Shown here piece after piece: positions 11,901-24,460 of a stretch of 64,000 bases of DNA (position 1 is its first letter; every line of letters starts with the position of its first letter). The notes beneath the pieces are model-generated. The model was not told where the DNA came from and ran no database searches. It worked only from the letters and a program-made list of their open reading frames with translations. Both the position numbers and the translations under genes were made by a program. Origin of the DNA: Paraspadella gotoi (taxonomy: Eukaryota > Chaetognatha); the NCBI GenBank assembly GCA_051294375.1, contig CM119263.1, positions 15,416,532 to 15,480,531 of the forward strand. Direction: 5' to 3'.

Positions 11901-14900
11901 TTCCTTTTTTTTTATTTTTTTTTTTTATTTTTAATTTTTTTTTGAGGATTTAGCACGTCGCTTCCTAGCCAGCTTTCTCATTAATTATCTCTTTCTTTTA
12001 TTTATTGTTTATGTCGCTTCTGTTCATTCTTTTTCTCAATCCCTATCTTGGTTCTCTCTCTCGCCAACACAGCCGTGATGTTTAAAATTTGAGGATTTTT
12101 TTTATCATTAATTCATTCGAGTTATAAGTTAGAAAGAGTTATCCTTGGCGGTTCCCGAAAGCTTTTATATTCATTATTTTTTCTCCTTCTTGTTTTTTCT
12201 GTTTTTGTTTTGTTATACATATACTCTGGATTTAGCCGGCACTTGGCGCCTACGGGGGGCGACGATCGCTCCCGGCACGCCGATCATAATGTTTTCTGTC
12301 TTTGTAATACTTCGACATATCAGTACTGTGGCTACTCTAGGACTTTTTTCATTTTATGCATACCTTAATGCTAGGAGTTTTAAGTCAACAAACTTCTCTT
12401 TCAAAGATCGCTGATCCCTGATGTGACGGTCGAGTGAGAAGAGAGTTTGTGTTTGTTCTGAGTAAGATGGTGTATCGGTATGATGTCGGACGCGCCATAG
12501 TTTCAGGAGGTTCCGATCTCTCGCTGCGTGTACGCATCGTCTTTGCTTAGGCGCTTGTCGAAAAGCTGCGCAACCCCTCGTCCACATCGGACCAACCTAG
12601 CGGCATCACCCTCAGCGGAATATTAACTTTTGTTCTTCACCCTCATCGTTTCAAAGGCGGAATGCCGCATAAGTCGCGACGCGAGGGTTGGCGAGAAGGC
12701 GACACATGGCATAGACAGAGTAGGTGGGGGTTACGGCGGTAACGGTAGGGTTCTTTGTCTGGGGGTTGAGGGATCTTGGTGGTATTGGGTTTTGAGTAGG
12801 GGTGAAACCGACCGTCGCTTCTATAATGTGTTTGGGAGTTATAGAGGGGATTGTCTTGGACACTGGAAGGGTGATTCCGGTGTTTGTTTTTTTGCATATT
12901 TTTATTCTTGGTCCATGGTCCCCTTCTCTCTCGTCTCTCTCATCTCATGTCGCGAGATCCTCGCGTAGATCTTCTATCCAATTCCATCATGGATCGTCTC
13001 TTACGTTCCTCCCTTCTCCTCCACGTCTCGATCTATCTTCCGATGCTTCACGGCGCTCCGTTCATTCGTCAGATCGGTGAGGCTCATCCGATGAGTGTCC
13101 GAATCCCACAAAGCGAGTCCACTACGCTCTCTACGTAGGCAATTAGCAGCTACTCGACGCGCAGAGAGAGCGACAAAGGTACGTCACGGTTGGAGCGGCA
13201 TCCTATACCCGCGCCAGACATGTCTCCGTAGAATCTCATCTTTGCCACCAGGCCGGGCCTCCTTTTTTTTTCTTATCGCCCGCACGTTCATAGAATTACG
13301 AGGCCGACCTACTTATCGTCAATAAATCCCCCAACGGGTTCACAAGAGGAGCCAGACGAGATACCGTGAGAGATGTAAGGGAGAGAGGGCGAGACAGAGA
13401 GACAGAGGAGAGAGGNNNNNNNNNNNNNNNNNNNNNNNNNAGAGAGAGAGAGAGAGAGAAAAAAAAGTGAGGATTCGGTGAGAAGCGGGTGAAAGAAAAG
13501 CATTAAATTAGTCGCTGGTTGAGAGGCTGAGGGGAAATACCACGAGTAAGGTTAAATGGAGAGACGGAGAGTGAGGCTATATCATTTCATTTGGTTACCC
13601 ACAACTTAAAATGTTTTACAATTAATTTAATCTATTGATCAAAATTTCTTTAAAAGTTTATTCAACGCTAATATTTTATTTTTTATATAGATCATATAGT
13701 AATATTTTTAATAGTTCCACACATTCTCTTATTAATTAAATATTGTTTTATTAGAAATCGTAAGAATTAATTGTTTTAAATTTTGGTAATACGGACGAAG
13801 CGGTTACCATATGGTGTGATTTCCGGGGCTAATAATGAGAGACTCTTTCAGGTCGCCAGGTCTGTTGTGAGATGAAAAAATGAAAAAAAAAAGGTATTTA
13901 CGATTTAATATTGAGATCAGGTGCGAGGCTTTACAACGCTGGTTCTATGGAGTCTCGTGGAAATCGTTGTTGTCGTCGTCGTCGTCGTCGTCGTCGTCGT
14001 TCTTGTCGTCGTTTTTGTTATTGTCGTCAGCTGACTCAAGTTCATTATTCCTGGAATTAAAAAAGGGTTCCCGCAAGAATGCAGCCGTATTTTCTATTTA
14101 AAAAAGAGGAAAAAAAGTGATTTAAACAAAATGTAGTCCGTGAACTGATCTGGGATCATTGGATGGCGTGACTGGTAAAACAGTCAGCTCATGAGTCAGC
14201 TCTCTCCGATCTGGCAAAGAGTTCCATCTCTCTCCTCTTTCACGGAAACCTGTAAAACTGAACTCATGCAAACTCACGGTTTTCCTTTTATGCAAACTCA
14301 CGGGAATTTCAAAAGCGGATTCTTTTTTTAGAATGAAATGAAATGAATGAATGAAATGAAATAATGAATGAATGAATTTGAAGAATGAATGAATGAATGA
14401 ATGAATCGAAATGAATGGAATGAATGAATGAAGAGATGAGATGAAATTAAAGTTTAATCTAATATTAATATCAAAATACAATAAGGCAAGCTCGCCTTGT
14501 TCAAAGTGATTATTGAAGGAAACATGAGCTCTCGGGTCAAAATCGTCCAGCGGTCGCCAATGAGAAGGCAAGAAAAAAATCTGAAAGGCGAGTCTCACTC
14601 ACACTCACACGAGTTGGCGAGGAAAAAAAAACTCCATGATCGAGAAGCGTAAGAATATTGTCAGGCGTGATTTTATTCACTGTGCGACTATTCGTGATCA
14701 GCGCGTTTGGGAAGGCTCGCAGCCGAATCCCGCGCTCGCGTCCATCAATAATCACTTTTGGTCTCTTACAATCCATCTGGCGGGCCTCAGTCTTTTTGTG
14801 TGTCTCTGTATTCATCTGTGTCATCGACGACGTTCGTTTTATTTTCGCAAAATTTTGTTTCAAATAATCGTATTTAGTTAAAAGTTAAACCTTATAGGAG

Positions 14901-17638
14901 CACATCAGTATCGCAACTTTACGTAAGCTATTATAAAATACAATTTTTTCATACATCGAGTTAGTTAACTAAACGCTGGAACACACGACAGAAGCATTCG
15001 TCCCTACCTTACATCTATAGATACTCATCGAGTTCCGTAAATCGAATCGTCTCAGAAAAAAGCGGAAATTAAATAAATTAAGAAAAAAAAATCGGAAGCG
15101 AAATTAAAAAAAACAGAATCGGCTTTTGAAAATTCCGCGGAGTTTGCATAACAAGGAAACGTGAGTTGCATGAGTGTCAGATATTTACAAGGGTTTACCA
15201 GGTGACAAGAGGAGAGGACGATGGAACTTCTTGCCAGGATACGGAGAGACGTCTCTGAGCTCATAGAGGCTGAACTGTTTGTAAAAGTCACGGCCATCCA
15301 ATGATCCTAGATCAGTTCACAGACTACATTTGTTTAAAATCAACTTTTTTTCCTCTTTTTTTAAATAGATAATACGGCTGCATTCTAGCGGGAACCCTTT
15401 CTTTAATTAACAGGACATAATTGAACTTGAGTCAGGCTGCACGACAATAACAAAAACGACCGCAATGCAAGACGTACGACGACGACGACGACACGATCTT
15501 CCACCAGATCCATAAGACCAAGCGTTAGTAAAGCTAGCGCACACTGATCTCAATGATTAAATCGTAAATACCTTTTTTTCATATTTCATCTCTACAACAG
15601 ACCGGGCGACCAACATGAAAAGAGTCCTACTCATTATTAGCCCAACAAAGACGATCATCACAAACCATACTGGTAACCCGCTTCTGTTCCGTATTACCAC
15701 AAAATTTATAAACAACTTAATTCTTACGATTTCTAATAAAACAATATTTAACTTAATAAGAATGTGTGGAACTGATTAAAAATATTACTATAGTGATCTA
15801 TATACAAAAATAAAAATATTAGCGTTATAAACTTTATAAATTTTGATCAATAATTAAATTAATTGTAAAGCATTTTATAAGTTGTGGGGGTAGACTCAAT
15901 GAATTATATCAGGGCCTCACTCTCGTCTCTCCCATTTAACTACTAACCGTGGTATTTGGTCCCCTTCAGCCTCATCAACCAGCGACTAATTTAACTGCTT
16001 TTCTTTCACCCAGGCTTTCTACACGCGAATCCTCACTTTTCTTTCCTCTTTCTCCATCTCTTCTCTCTTCCTCTCCTCCTCGTCCTCTTCTCTCTACTCG
16101 CCTCTCTCTCCTTAACATCTCTCACGGTATCTCGTCTGCTTCTCTCTCCTGTGAACCCGTCTGGGGGGATTTATTACGATAAGTAGCGTCACGCCTCGTA
16201 ATTCAGTACGTGCGGGCGATAAGAAAAAAGGAGCCCGGCGGGAAAGGGGGAGAGAGAGAGAGAGAAGAAGAGAGAGAGAGAAGCTAAGAGAGAGAGAGAG
16301 AGAGAGAGCAGAATGAGAGACGAGAGTAGAGAGAGAGAGAGAGAGAAAAAATCGGAGAGAACGAGGAGCAGTAAATGAAAGGGCGGCTTTCATATACCTC
16401 GCGCCATCTGGGTTTGTGCTTCTCCGGCGTCGCCGACTTATGCCGGCATTCCCGCCTTTGAAACGATGAGGGGAAAGGAATACATGTTAATAATTACCGG
16501 CTGAGGGTCGATGCCGCTAGGGTGGTCGAGATGGGACGAGGGGTTGGAGGAGGTGCAAGTGACGAGGGCGTTGGGAGCTGTCGAAAGCTGGAAAGAGATG
16601 CGATCAAACGGGGACCGGAGATGGAGCAACGTCTAGAGTCGACAATCCTAATAAACTTTGAAAATTTTTTTTTTTTTTTCATGATAAGATCATTTGAAAA
16701 GATTTGTGATAAAATCTAAATTCGGCAGAAAATAGAATCCTTTGTCACACCTATTCGCAAATTTTCAGGCAGTAAAACTCAGACGATCATGGACCCGCCC
16801 GAATCCAGGGTAAAAAAAAAGAAAAAAAACCCGATTATATTGACAGAAATCTTTCTAAACCTTATAACTCCGAAGATTAATAAAAAAAAAAAATCCTTTC
16901 AAATTTTAAACATCAATGATTTTCTAAAGCTCAATGATGACCATATCGATATTAGATTTCTTGTTATGCGATTGGAAATAAAGCGACGAGCGAGGGAAGA
17001 TCGAGACGCGGCGACTTTGCGGGAAGAAACAACTGACTGGAGCCTTTTGTTTCGCCACATCGGGAAAAAACCAGCACAGCAAATGAAAGGAATAAAATTC
17101 TTTGGAGGCGTTTAATTAAAAGCTACAGGCCGCGGAAGACGGAGGAGAAAAGGAGGGCAGGGATTAGAAGGGGGAGGAAATTCCGGGATGGGGCACAATT
17201 AGTAAGAGTGGAAAGGAAAATGAGAGCAAGGAGGGAGAAAGATTAAACATAACAAAATATTCAAAGGACCGGCTGTAGAAAGGAGCAGAGCAGCACAAAG
17301 GAGTAAATGAAACAGGCGAGGAGGAGGAGAAAAAAGAAGTGAGAGGAAGACGGAGGAAAGAAAGATAAGCGGAATCGAGCCTCCAGGTCCGCGGTCGGTG
17401 AACAGACGACGCCCAATGGCGGGAAGATAAGGCTGAGTACTTGACGAGTGTGAGGGGTCGAAAGTCGAGGACCGAAGCTAAATTGGGCAGAGGCAATCGA
17501 GGCTTTGTGGAATGTGTAGGTTTGACAAATCTTTTACTCTATCATCGGACTCTCTCTCTCTTCTTCGTTCCGTCATCTCACTCTCCTCTCTCTCAAATCA
17601 CATCTCGACTCTCTCTCCTCTCTCTCTCTCTCGATCCG
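11770..17638. repeat. Palindrome A: ~2.5-kb inverted arms around a 0.75-kb loop
   Basis: The left arm (~11,770-14,335) and right arm (~15,105-17,638) are inverted copies. Landmarks: CGTTTCAAAGGCGGAATGCC (12,646) with its complement near 16,450; CTTATCGCCCGCACGTTC (13,273) with the complement near 16,200; the (GTC)n block at 13,970 with (GAC)n near 15,480; GTAGTCCGTGAACTGATC (14,133) with the complement near 15,320. The loop is 14,340-15,105. The 25-N gap at 13,416-13,440 lies in the left arm and the one at 17,639-17,663 bounds the right arm. Confidence 0.85.
14340..15105. repeat. Loop copy 1 shared by the two palindromes
   Basis: Starts with a (GAATGAAT)n-like block and continues with non-repetitive sequence also found at 22,320-23,040, for example GGTCAAAATCGTC, CCATGATCGAGA and CGAGTTAGTTAACTAAA. 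Same orientation in both places; differences are mostly one- to few-base indels. Confidence 0.9.
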
Positions 17639-20600
17639 NNNNNNNNNNNNNNNNNNNNNNNNNATTATATGCTACTTCCAAAAAAAAGCAGAAACTGACA
17701 TTAGGTTTAACAGCGGTGTTTCAAAGTTTTTAACCGGTCGTTATACCACATTCAAACAATTACCAATCAAACATTTCAAGTTTTTTTTTAAACCAAAAAT
17801 TTAAAAAATGACACCGCGGAAGACCACGTATTTTTTTTGAGCAAATCATAAACAAAGTTTTGTTGCCTTTCGGGAGGTCTCGGCGTAACAGACGGTAGCT
17901 TTAAAAAAAAGATCCGCGGCATATCCCTCATCTTATCCATATTTTCTCCCATAGAACCAGTTGAAAAGGCTTACCCCTCTCTTTCTCTCCGCCCTATCCC
18001 CTCGCCCCTTGGCACCTATCCCTTTACTCCTTACACCCCCCCCCACCCCGCCCATCCTTAATCAGTGAGTCTCTTCGAAACCTGTAAACTTCTCCTTTCC
18101 TCCCCGAGGTTTCTTCTCGCTCAACTCGCGCCGCCGTTGAACTCGTTGCACTTTCCCCAGGCGTCTGGAGGGACGAGCCAAGCTGCCCTAATGAGGATTC
18201 ATATTTGTTCAACGTAATGCCTTTTGCCCTAGTGAGGACTCCGTTTGAACACACTCCACACAACTAGTATTTTAAAATGCCTTTGCCCGACTGTAGGACA
18301 TGTGATTTCTTGATACATTTGACGCTCTTTGCCTTATTATGATTTTAGATATTGTCTCCCCTTTTGCTCCTGTGAGAAGTCAAATTTGCCACCCGTTCCT
18401 TCAGAAAGAGGCCGTTACACTGGCCATAACCCGTTTACACAACAAGAATTGTGTATCTTCAAGGGCATTCTCAGATAACTGACCTGCATTCCCTTTTCTC
18501 CATAGTTAATTCTCGTCCCGCATATAAGCTCGAAACACAAAATCTCCAATTGTCTCCGGTACCTCGGAATTCGTCATTTTACCGCAGGAATGCCACTTAG
18601 CACTCATTTAGGTCTAGGGCACCACATATGTGTAATAATGTGCTAGACATCCACCACCTCATCAAACACCGGTTCCCGAAATCTCCGTCGGCCCTTGCAT
18701 TCACTCGATCACTACGCTCTGCGGTGACAACTGGCTGACACCCGTCTCAGGCGGCGATATTTTTTGCTACAGTTTACCATGGAATCCCGCGGTGTTTGTT
18801 CAAGTCCTTTAAAATTCTCCAACGCTGCCACGGCCCAGAGGAATGAACGATCTCTCACCCTCACTCTCCTTAATTCATTCTCTCTTACCTCAAACGAGTT
18901 TTGTCAAAAGAGAAGATAGTTAGAGGCCGGCTGGATCCACTCCACCTATTCGGATAGCGCAACGTGCCCCCTCCGCTTTTTTTGCTCCTAGCGCGCCAAT
19001 CACAGTATCTCGCTTATGCAAAAATGGTTTTGACTGAGCATCACAATTTCCAATGCTGGAAATTTTTTTTCTATGTGTGCGCTTCGAGTCTTCTTCTTTT
19101 TTACAGAGAGAATAGGAAGGAAAAAGAGAGGGAGAGCAGAGAGAGAGAGCCAGAGAAGGCGAATGAAAAAGAGAAAAGAAAGGATGAGGAGAGGGAATCA
19201 AGTGGGGTGGAAAGAGGATTGTGGAGAGACATATCCGGTGTTATTGAAGGAATAGAGAGAGAGGGAGATAAGGAGCGAGACATTCCTTCTCTCCTCTTCT
19301 ATTGTTCTCACTATTCTTCAAATCTTCACAAAATTTCGTATCAAAAAATCTCGAAAAGCGAAACAGGACGGGATTTTGAGAAAAGCGATTTGCTTTTAAC
19401 TCCTTGAGTGTGTTATAGGATTTAGTTAAAGTGTACGGATGTTATAGGCATTTTGGTGTTCGGGGGTTAGAAGCTTCCGGGGTGGACTGGAGAGCTGTGA
19501 TTCGGTGTTTAGTTTGAAGGGCTGTGGCAATAGGCTGGACGGCTGAGTGCTGGTGGACGGGATTGGCGTGGGGTTCTTCGTGCTTGCGTTTATTCATAAA
19601 ATTTTTTTTTTGAAGAAAATATATTGAAAGCGACATATTCTTGAAAGCCGTGTGTACCTAAAATGCGGCCCTTAGCTTAAGGTCAGGGGATCACCTCAAT
19701 TCAAATTGTGTATAGCCTAAACGGAGCTCGGATCGGAAGTTGAGCTCCTGACGAATTCCGAAAATGTATTCACTTCATCATTTTTCAAAGGCGTTGTCGT
19801 TTTATCGAATTTTATATTACTATATAAATAAAAAAAACCTATCTGTTGAGTTGCAGCCCAAACGAACAAGCCGGCATTCCAATGAAATAATACAGAATTT
19901 TTTAGGTCACGGACTCCAATTCTACTGAAAAGTTTTTTTTGAAATTCGTTATTCCTTTTCATAGAAAAAATTTAAATCAATTTTGTTCAATTTTAAATGT
20001 TATTCCCTTGATATTTTGAAAATGAAAAGGTTTCTAAAAAAACGGCTTTCATAGAATTCAACGCCCACCCTTTCTTTTCTTTGTTTAAAATATTTTTTAA
20101 ACGTGCAGTCAATCGGTTTACATGCAACTCTTCGTTTTTACTTTTTTGTCCTGTCAACAAGATAAGTATCTGTACTCTTTTATCTCTTCCAAGATTCGAC
20201 ACGGACATTACGATACGTGCGAATCTTATAGGTAGCAGACGCAGGATTTTTTTCATTTCTTATTGCGTAACATGACGATTAATAAAATACTCTTACCGTT
20301 TTGGCAATTTTTTTTTGTCTTTTAATGGAATTGTTTTAAATATCGAAAATTGCCTTACAAAATAGAGTCCAATCTATTTTACGAATATGTTATAAGCATT
20401 TACATAAAAGCAAAAAGTAAAAAGGGAAATTAAGGGAACTACTTTGGTAAGAGGGTTAAATAAATAGGGAGATGATGGCAAAATAGTTTTTCACTTCGTT
20501 CTCTATCTCTTTCTATCTCTCCCTCTGTTTTTTTCGCTGAAATTACTTTCCTTCTTCAAAATATATTAATAACAATTCAGACGGTTGGCGTAAAGGAGAC

Positions 20601-22223
20601 TCGATTCAGACAGATATTTACATTGATCAGCAGGAGCTGTGCAAACAGATGGCCATTTGCAAAATTTTCAGGTGTTTACTATATGAACAGAATGAGTTCA
20701 TACTGTAATTTTTACTGTCTCAGGTGGCTTTTATAAACAGAATCTATAATTTATTTGATTAAGACTATTTTTACGAGTATTTTAAAAAATATTATTTACC
20801 AACTATTTAATTTAATATAGTTAAAAACTCTTCGAGAGGAACTAACCTTTGGATTGATAAACAACCCTCTTGCCTAAGAGCTTAGGGCTTGGTTTAATAA
20901 GGATAAATAGAAATAAAAGCCAGTTAGTTATGATAAAATTTTAATTGGGTAAACTTTTTAGGCCATCTGATTTACCCTTTTATCGTGAGTTGCGTGAAAA
21001 AAAGAAGGATTTTTTGGTATCTGACCTGAGGATGATATCAAGACTAATGGATGGGGAATCTGACCCGATGACAAATTGATGTGGACTACCTCCCAACCAA
21101 TCAAGGCAGTCATTTGTTCCTGCATTGATGAAAAAAACAGACATTTCTCGGACACGAGGTTGGTGGTGTTATGGCTTATAGATACTTTGACACGGGTAAA
21201 AGCATGCATTTCTGAATTAAATTTTTTATAAATAAATTTTAATAATTTAAGATTCTGCGTTTCAAATCAAATTTTTTCAGTTGGGTGTGTCTGTTTCAAA
21301 TCCGGTTTAAATTCTTCATGGATAGTCGATAAAATGTCCACATATAGAACAAGGTGGCAGGTATAGTAATAAAGAGATTAGGGTTTACAACATTATGGTC
21401 AAAACGCCATTAGACTGCGCTTTGCCCTATCTAACACAGCAGTTCCCTAGGATTTTCTGAATCCGAAACGTCCCGTTGTGAAATTGCTGTAAAGACTCAA
21501 GACAAGCGGTGTGTTCAAGATTTCATTGGATTTGCCAGTTTTTATATTGCATGCAAAATAATCGAATATTCTTGCCAGAACAATTTTTTATTAAATAAAA
21601 TTACACTAATCTGATTTGATTTTTTTTTACAAATTACAAAATTATACTTTACAATTATACTGATTCTCTTATAGAAGAAGTTCATTTATATTACAGGTGG
21701 CTTTAGAATTATATTTGATTTTTATTTATCTGCTCATGTTTGAAAGTTATATTGAGGACCATCTGATTATATGTTACATGCTCTGAGTGAGTTCCAACAA
21801 AGAAAGAGGTCTGTAAATTAATTATATTTTTTAAAGTCTTGGAAAGGTTTCTTGAAAAATATAAGTTTACGCGAAAAAAAAATTATTTGAGAAATTAGCT
21901 TACCGTGAGAAAAATAGTTTCGAGCTGCGAAAATCTGGCTACCGAATAAAAAATTTTCGCATAAAATTAGGTTGGGCATTTAAACGTACATTAGGCGAAA
22001 GATCTTCGATTTAATTTCCTCACAGAAAAACCTCTCAGAAGGGATGCGAAGGGAGGTTTAGGATACAGTAAATTTGATTCTGCAATTATAGATTGAGTGA
22101 TCGCCTGGCCTTAATGAGTATTGAAATAGTACGAATTCTTTCCTTTTCAAACCATTTGAACGAAAAGCTAATCTTAATAAAGATAATATAACATGTTTAA
22201 TGATTCTCTTTTTGTAATTACAG

Positions 22224-22314
22224 ATCGTCACAACCACAGAGTGGGCGAACGGCGAAGGGACAGTCAATTCGTGGAGAGGACGGTTGCATTCACGTCAATC
22301 TCGTCAACGCCAAG
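22224..22314 (+). pseudogene. Inverted, frameshifted copy of receptor exon 9
   Basis: This stretch repeats exon 9 (23,080-23,165) on the opposite strand, with the same acceptor (ttgtaattacag) and donor (AAG|gtatgt). It is 91 bp instead of 86: an extra five bases (gcatt) after GGACGGTT break the frame, and a short CAAC/ACAA transposition lies near the start. It cannot contribute to the minus-strand gene. It belongs to the left arm of the 17.7-24.9 kb palindrome and is either a real inverted duplicate that has decayed or a raw-read error copy. Confidence 0.8.
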
Positions 22315-22319
22315 GTATG

Positions 22320-23040
22320 TTAGAATGAATGAATTTGAAGAATGAAATGAATGAATGAATGATGAATGAAATGAATGGAATAATAATGAGAGAGATGAGA
22401 GAAATGGAAGAATGTGAATGAAAATCAATAAATAGGAAGCTCGTCCTTGTTAAAGTAATTTTGAAGGAAAATGAGCCTGGGTCAAAATCGTCAGCGGCGC
22501 CAATGAGAAGGCAAGAAAAAAAAGGCTGGAAGGCGAGTCACACTCACACTCACAAGAGTTGGGAGGAAAAAAAATCCATGATCGAGAGTCGTAATTTGTC
22601 GCGTGATTATTATTCACTGCGACTATTCGTGATCAGCAGGCGTTTGGGAGGTCGGCAGCCGAATCCGCCGCGCTAGCGTACATCAATAACTCACTTTTGG
22701 TCTTTACAATCCATCTGGCGGAGCCTCAGTCTTTTCTGTTGCTTGTATTCATCGTGTCTGACGACGTTCGTTTTTATTTTCGCAAATTTTTGTTTCAAAT
22801 AATCGTCATTTAGTTAAAAGTTAAACCTATAGGACAATCAGTATGAACTTTACGTTAAGCATTATATAAAAACAATTTTTTCTACATCGAGTTAGTTAAC
22901 TAAAAGCGTGGAACACACGACAGAAAGCATTCGTCCCTACCTTCATCTAGATACTCATCGAGTTCCGTAAATCGTAATCGTCCTCAGAAAAAAGCGGAAA
23001 TTACAATAAAGTTAGAAAAAAAAATCGGAAGCGAAATTAA
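22320..23040. repeat. Loop copy 2 shared by the two palindromes
   Basis: Direct copy of 14,340-15,105 with scattered single-base indels. It directly abuts both copies of exon 9 on its two sides. Confidence 0.9.
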
Positions 23041-23079
23041 TTCATTCATTCATTCATTCATTCATTCATTCATACATAC

Positions 23080-23165
23080 CTTGGCGTTGACGAGATTGAC
23101 GTGAACCGTCCTCTCCACGAATTGACTGTCCCTTCGCCGTTCGCCCACTCTGTGGTGTTGACGAT
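23080..23165 (-). CDS. IgSF receptor exon 9: linker towards the membrane
   Basis: The exon encodes residues 376-404. Exon 8 leaves one base and exon 10 starts in phase 0, so the missing exon had to be 2+3n bases long; this 86-bp exon fits exactly. It reads an Arg-rich segment followed by FVERTVHVNLVNAK, then joins NVTNL of exon 10. The acceptor is ttgtaattacag and the donor CCAAG|gtatgt. It lies in the right arm of a large palindrome; an inverted copy at 22,224-22,314 carries a net 5-bp insertion. No domain is recognised in it, so the support is phase, splice sites and position. Confidence 0.75.
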
Positions 23166-24279
23166 CTGTAATTACAAAAAGATAATCATTAAACATGTTA
23201 TAATTATTCTTTATTAAGATTAGCTTTTCTTCAAATGGTTGAAAAGGAAAGAATTCGTACTATTTCAATACTCCTTAAGCTAAGGCCCGCAATTTAAGTA
23301 CAACGGCTTTCAAGAAATGTCGCTCTCAATATATTTTCTTAAAAAAAAAATTTTATGAATAAACCAAGCACGAAGAACCCACGCCAATCCCTCCAACCAG
23401 CACTCAGCCGTCCAGCCTATCCACAGCCCTTCAACTAACCCTCAGCCCTCCATCCAACCCCAAGCTCTCTAACCCCCCCAAAAAAGCCTCTAACATCCGA
23501 CACTTTACTAAATCCTATAAAACTACATCAGGAGTAAAAAGCAAATCGCTTTTCTCAAAATCCGTTTTTCCTTTTCGAGATTTTGAACGAATTTGTGACG
23601 AAAAACAATAGAGAGGAAAGAGAAGATTCTCCCTATCCCTCTCTCTCTTCATAACCCGGATTCTCGAAATCTCTTTCCCACTTATTCTCTCCTCTCTTTC
23701 TCTTTTCTCGCCTCTCTGGCTCTCTCTCTCTCTCTCTCTTTTCCATTCTATTCTGTAAAAGAAAGAGACTCGAAGCGCACACATAGAAAAAAAAAATTTC
23801 AGCATTGGAAATTGTTGCTCAGTCAAAAACCATTTTGCATAACGAGATACTGTGATTGGCCGCATGGGAAAAAAGCGGAGGGGACGTTGGCTATGATGGT
23901 GGTTCTTAAACTCGTTTGAGGGTAAGAATAAGGGAGAGTGAGGGTGAGAGATCGTCTCTGGGCGTGGCAGCGTTGGAGAATTTTAAAGGACTTGGAAACA
24001 AACACCGCGGGATTCCATGGTAACTGTACATCGAGCCGTCAGGCGTCAACCAAGGGCCGACGTTCGACGTTGATGAATGGTGGAAGCATATTACGAATAT
24101 GTGGTGCCACCTAATGAGTGTAAGTGGCATCGAATGACGAATGAGCGGAGACAATGCGAGATTTTGTGTTTCGAGCTTTGGCGAGACTATGAGAAAAGGG
24201 AATCGGCAGTTATGATGCCCTGAAGATACATCTTGTAACGGGTGGCAGTAGTAACGGCTCTTCTGAGGAACGGGTGGCA

Positions 24280-24460
24280 AATTTGACTTCTCACAGGGGC
24301 AAAGGGGAGATATAAATCATAATCAAGGCAAAGAGCGTTCATGTAATAAAAAATCATTCCTCAGTCGGGCAAAGGGCTTTTAATGTAGCAAAAACGAGTC
24401 CTCACTAGGGCAAAGGGCATTCACGTGACAAATATGAATCCTCATTAGGGCAGCTTGCCT
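24280..24460 (+). repeat. ~41-bp minisatellite, about 4-5 units
   Basis: Successive units each contain a GGCAAAG core (GGGCAAAGGGCTTT, GGGCAAAGGGCATT, AGGCAAAGAGCGTT and the like) followed by a tail such as GAATCCTCATTA or GAGTCCTCACTA, at a spacing of roughly 41 bp. The inverted counterpart in the other palindrome arm is at about 18,185-18,400. Confidence 0.75.

Larger units (their letters stand above)
6483..23079 (-). other. Receptor intron 9 (16.6 kb), largely duplicated sequence
   Basis: The intron between the linker exon and the membrane exon. It holds N gaps (6,963-7,100; 7,228-7,343), a (TTCC)n tract (7,344-7,380), the inverted repeat at 8.1-9.8 kb, a degraded partial copy of it (10.5-12.3 kb), the whole first palindrome and the left arm and loop of the second. 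I found no exon in it apart from the inverted exon-9 copy. Confidence 0.7.

Noticed and set aside
14340-14420. (GAATGAAT)n block as a possible CRISPR-like or telomeric array
   Set aside because: No spacers or conserved direct repeats; a simple irregular tetra/pentanucleotide repeat.
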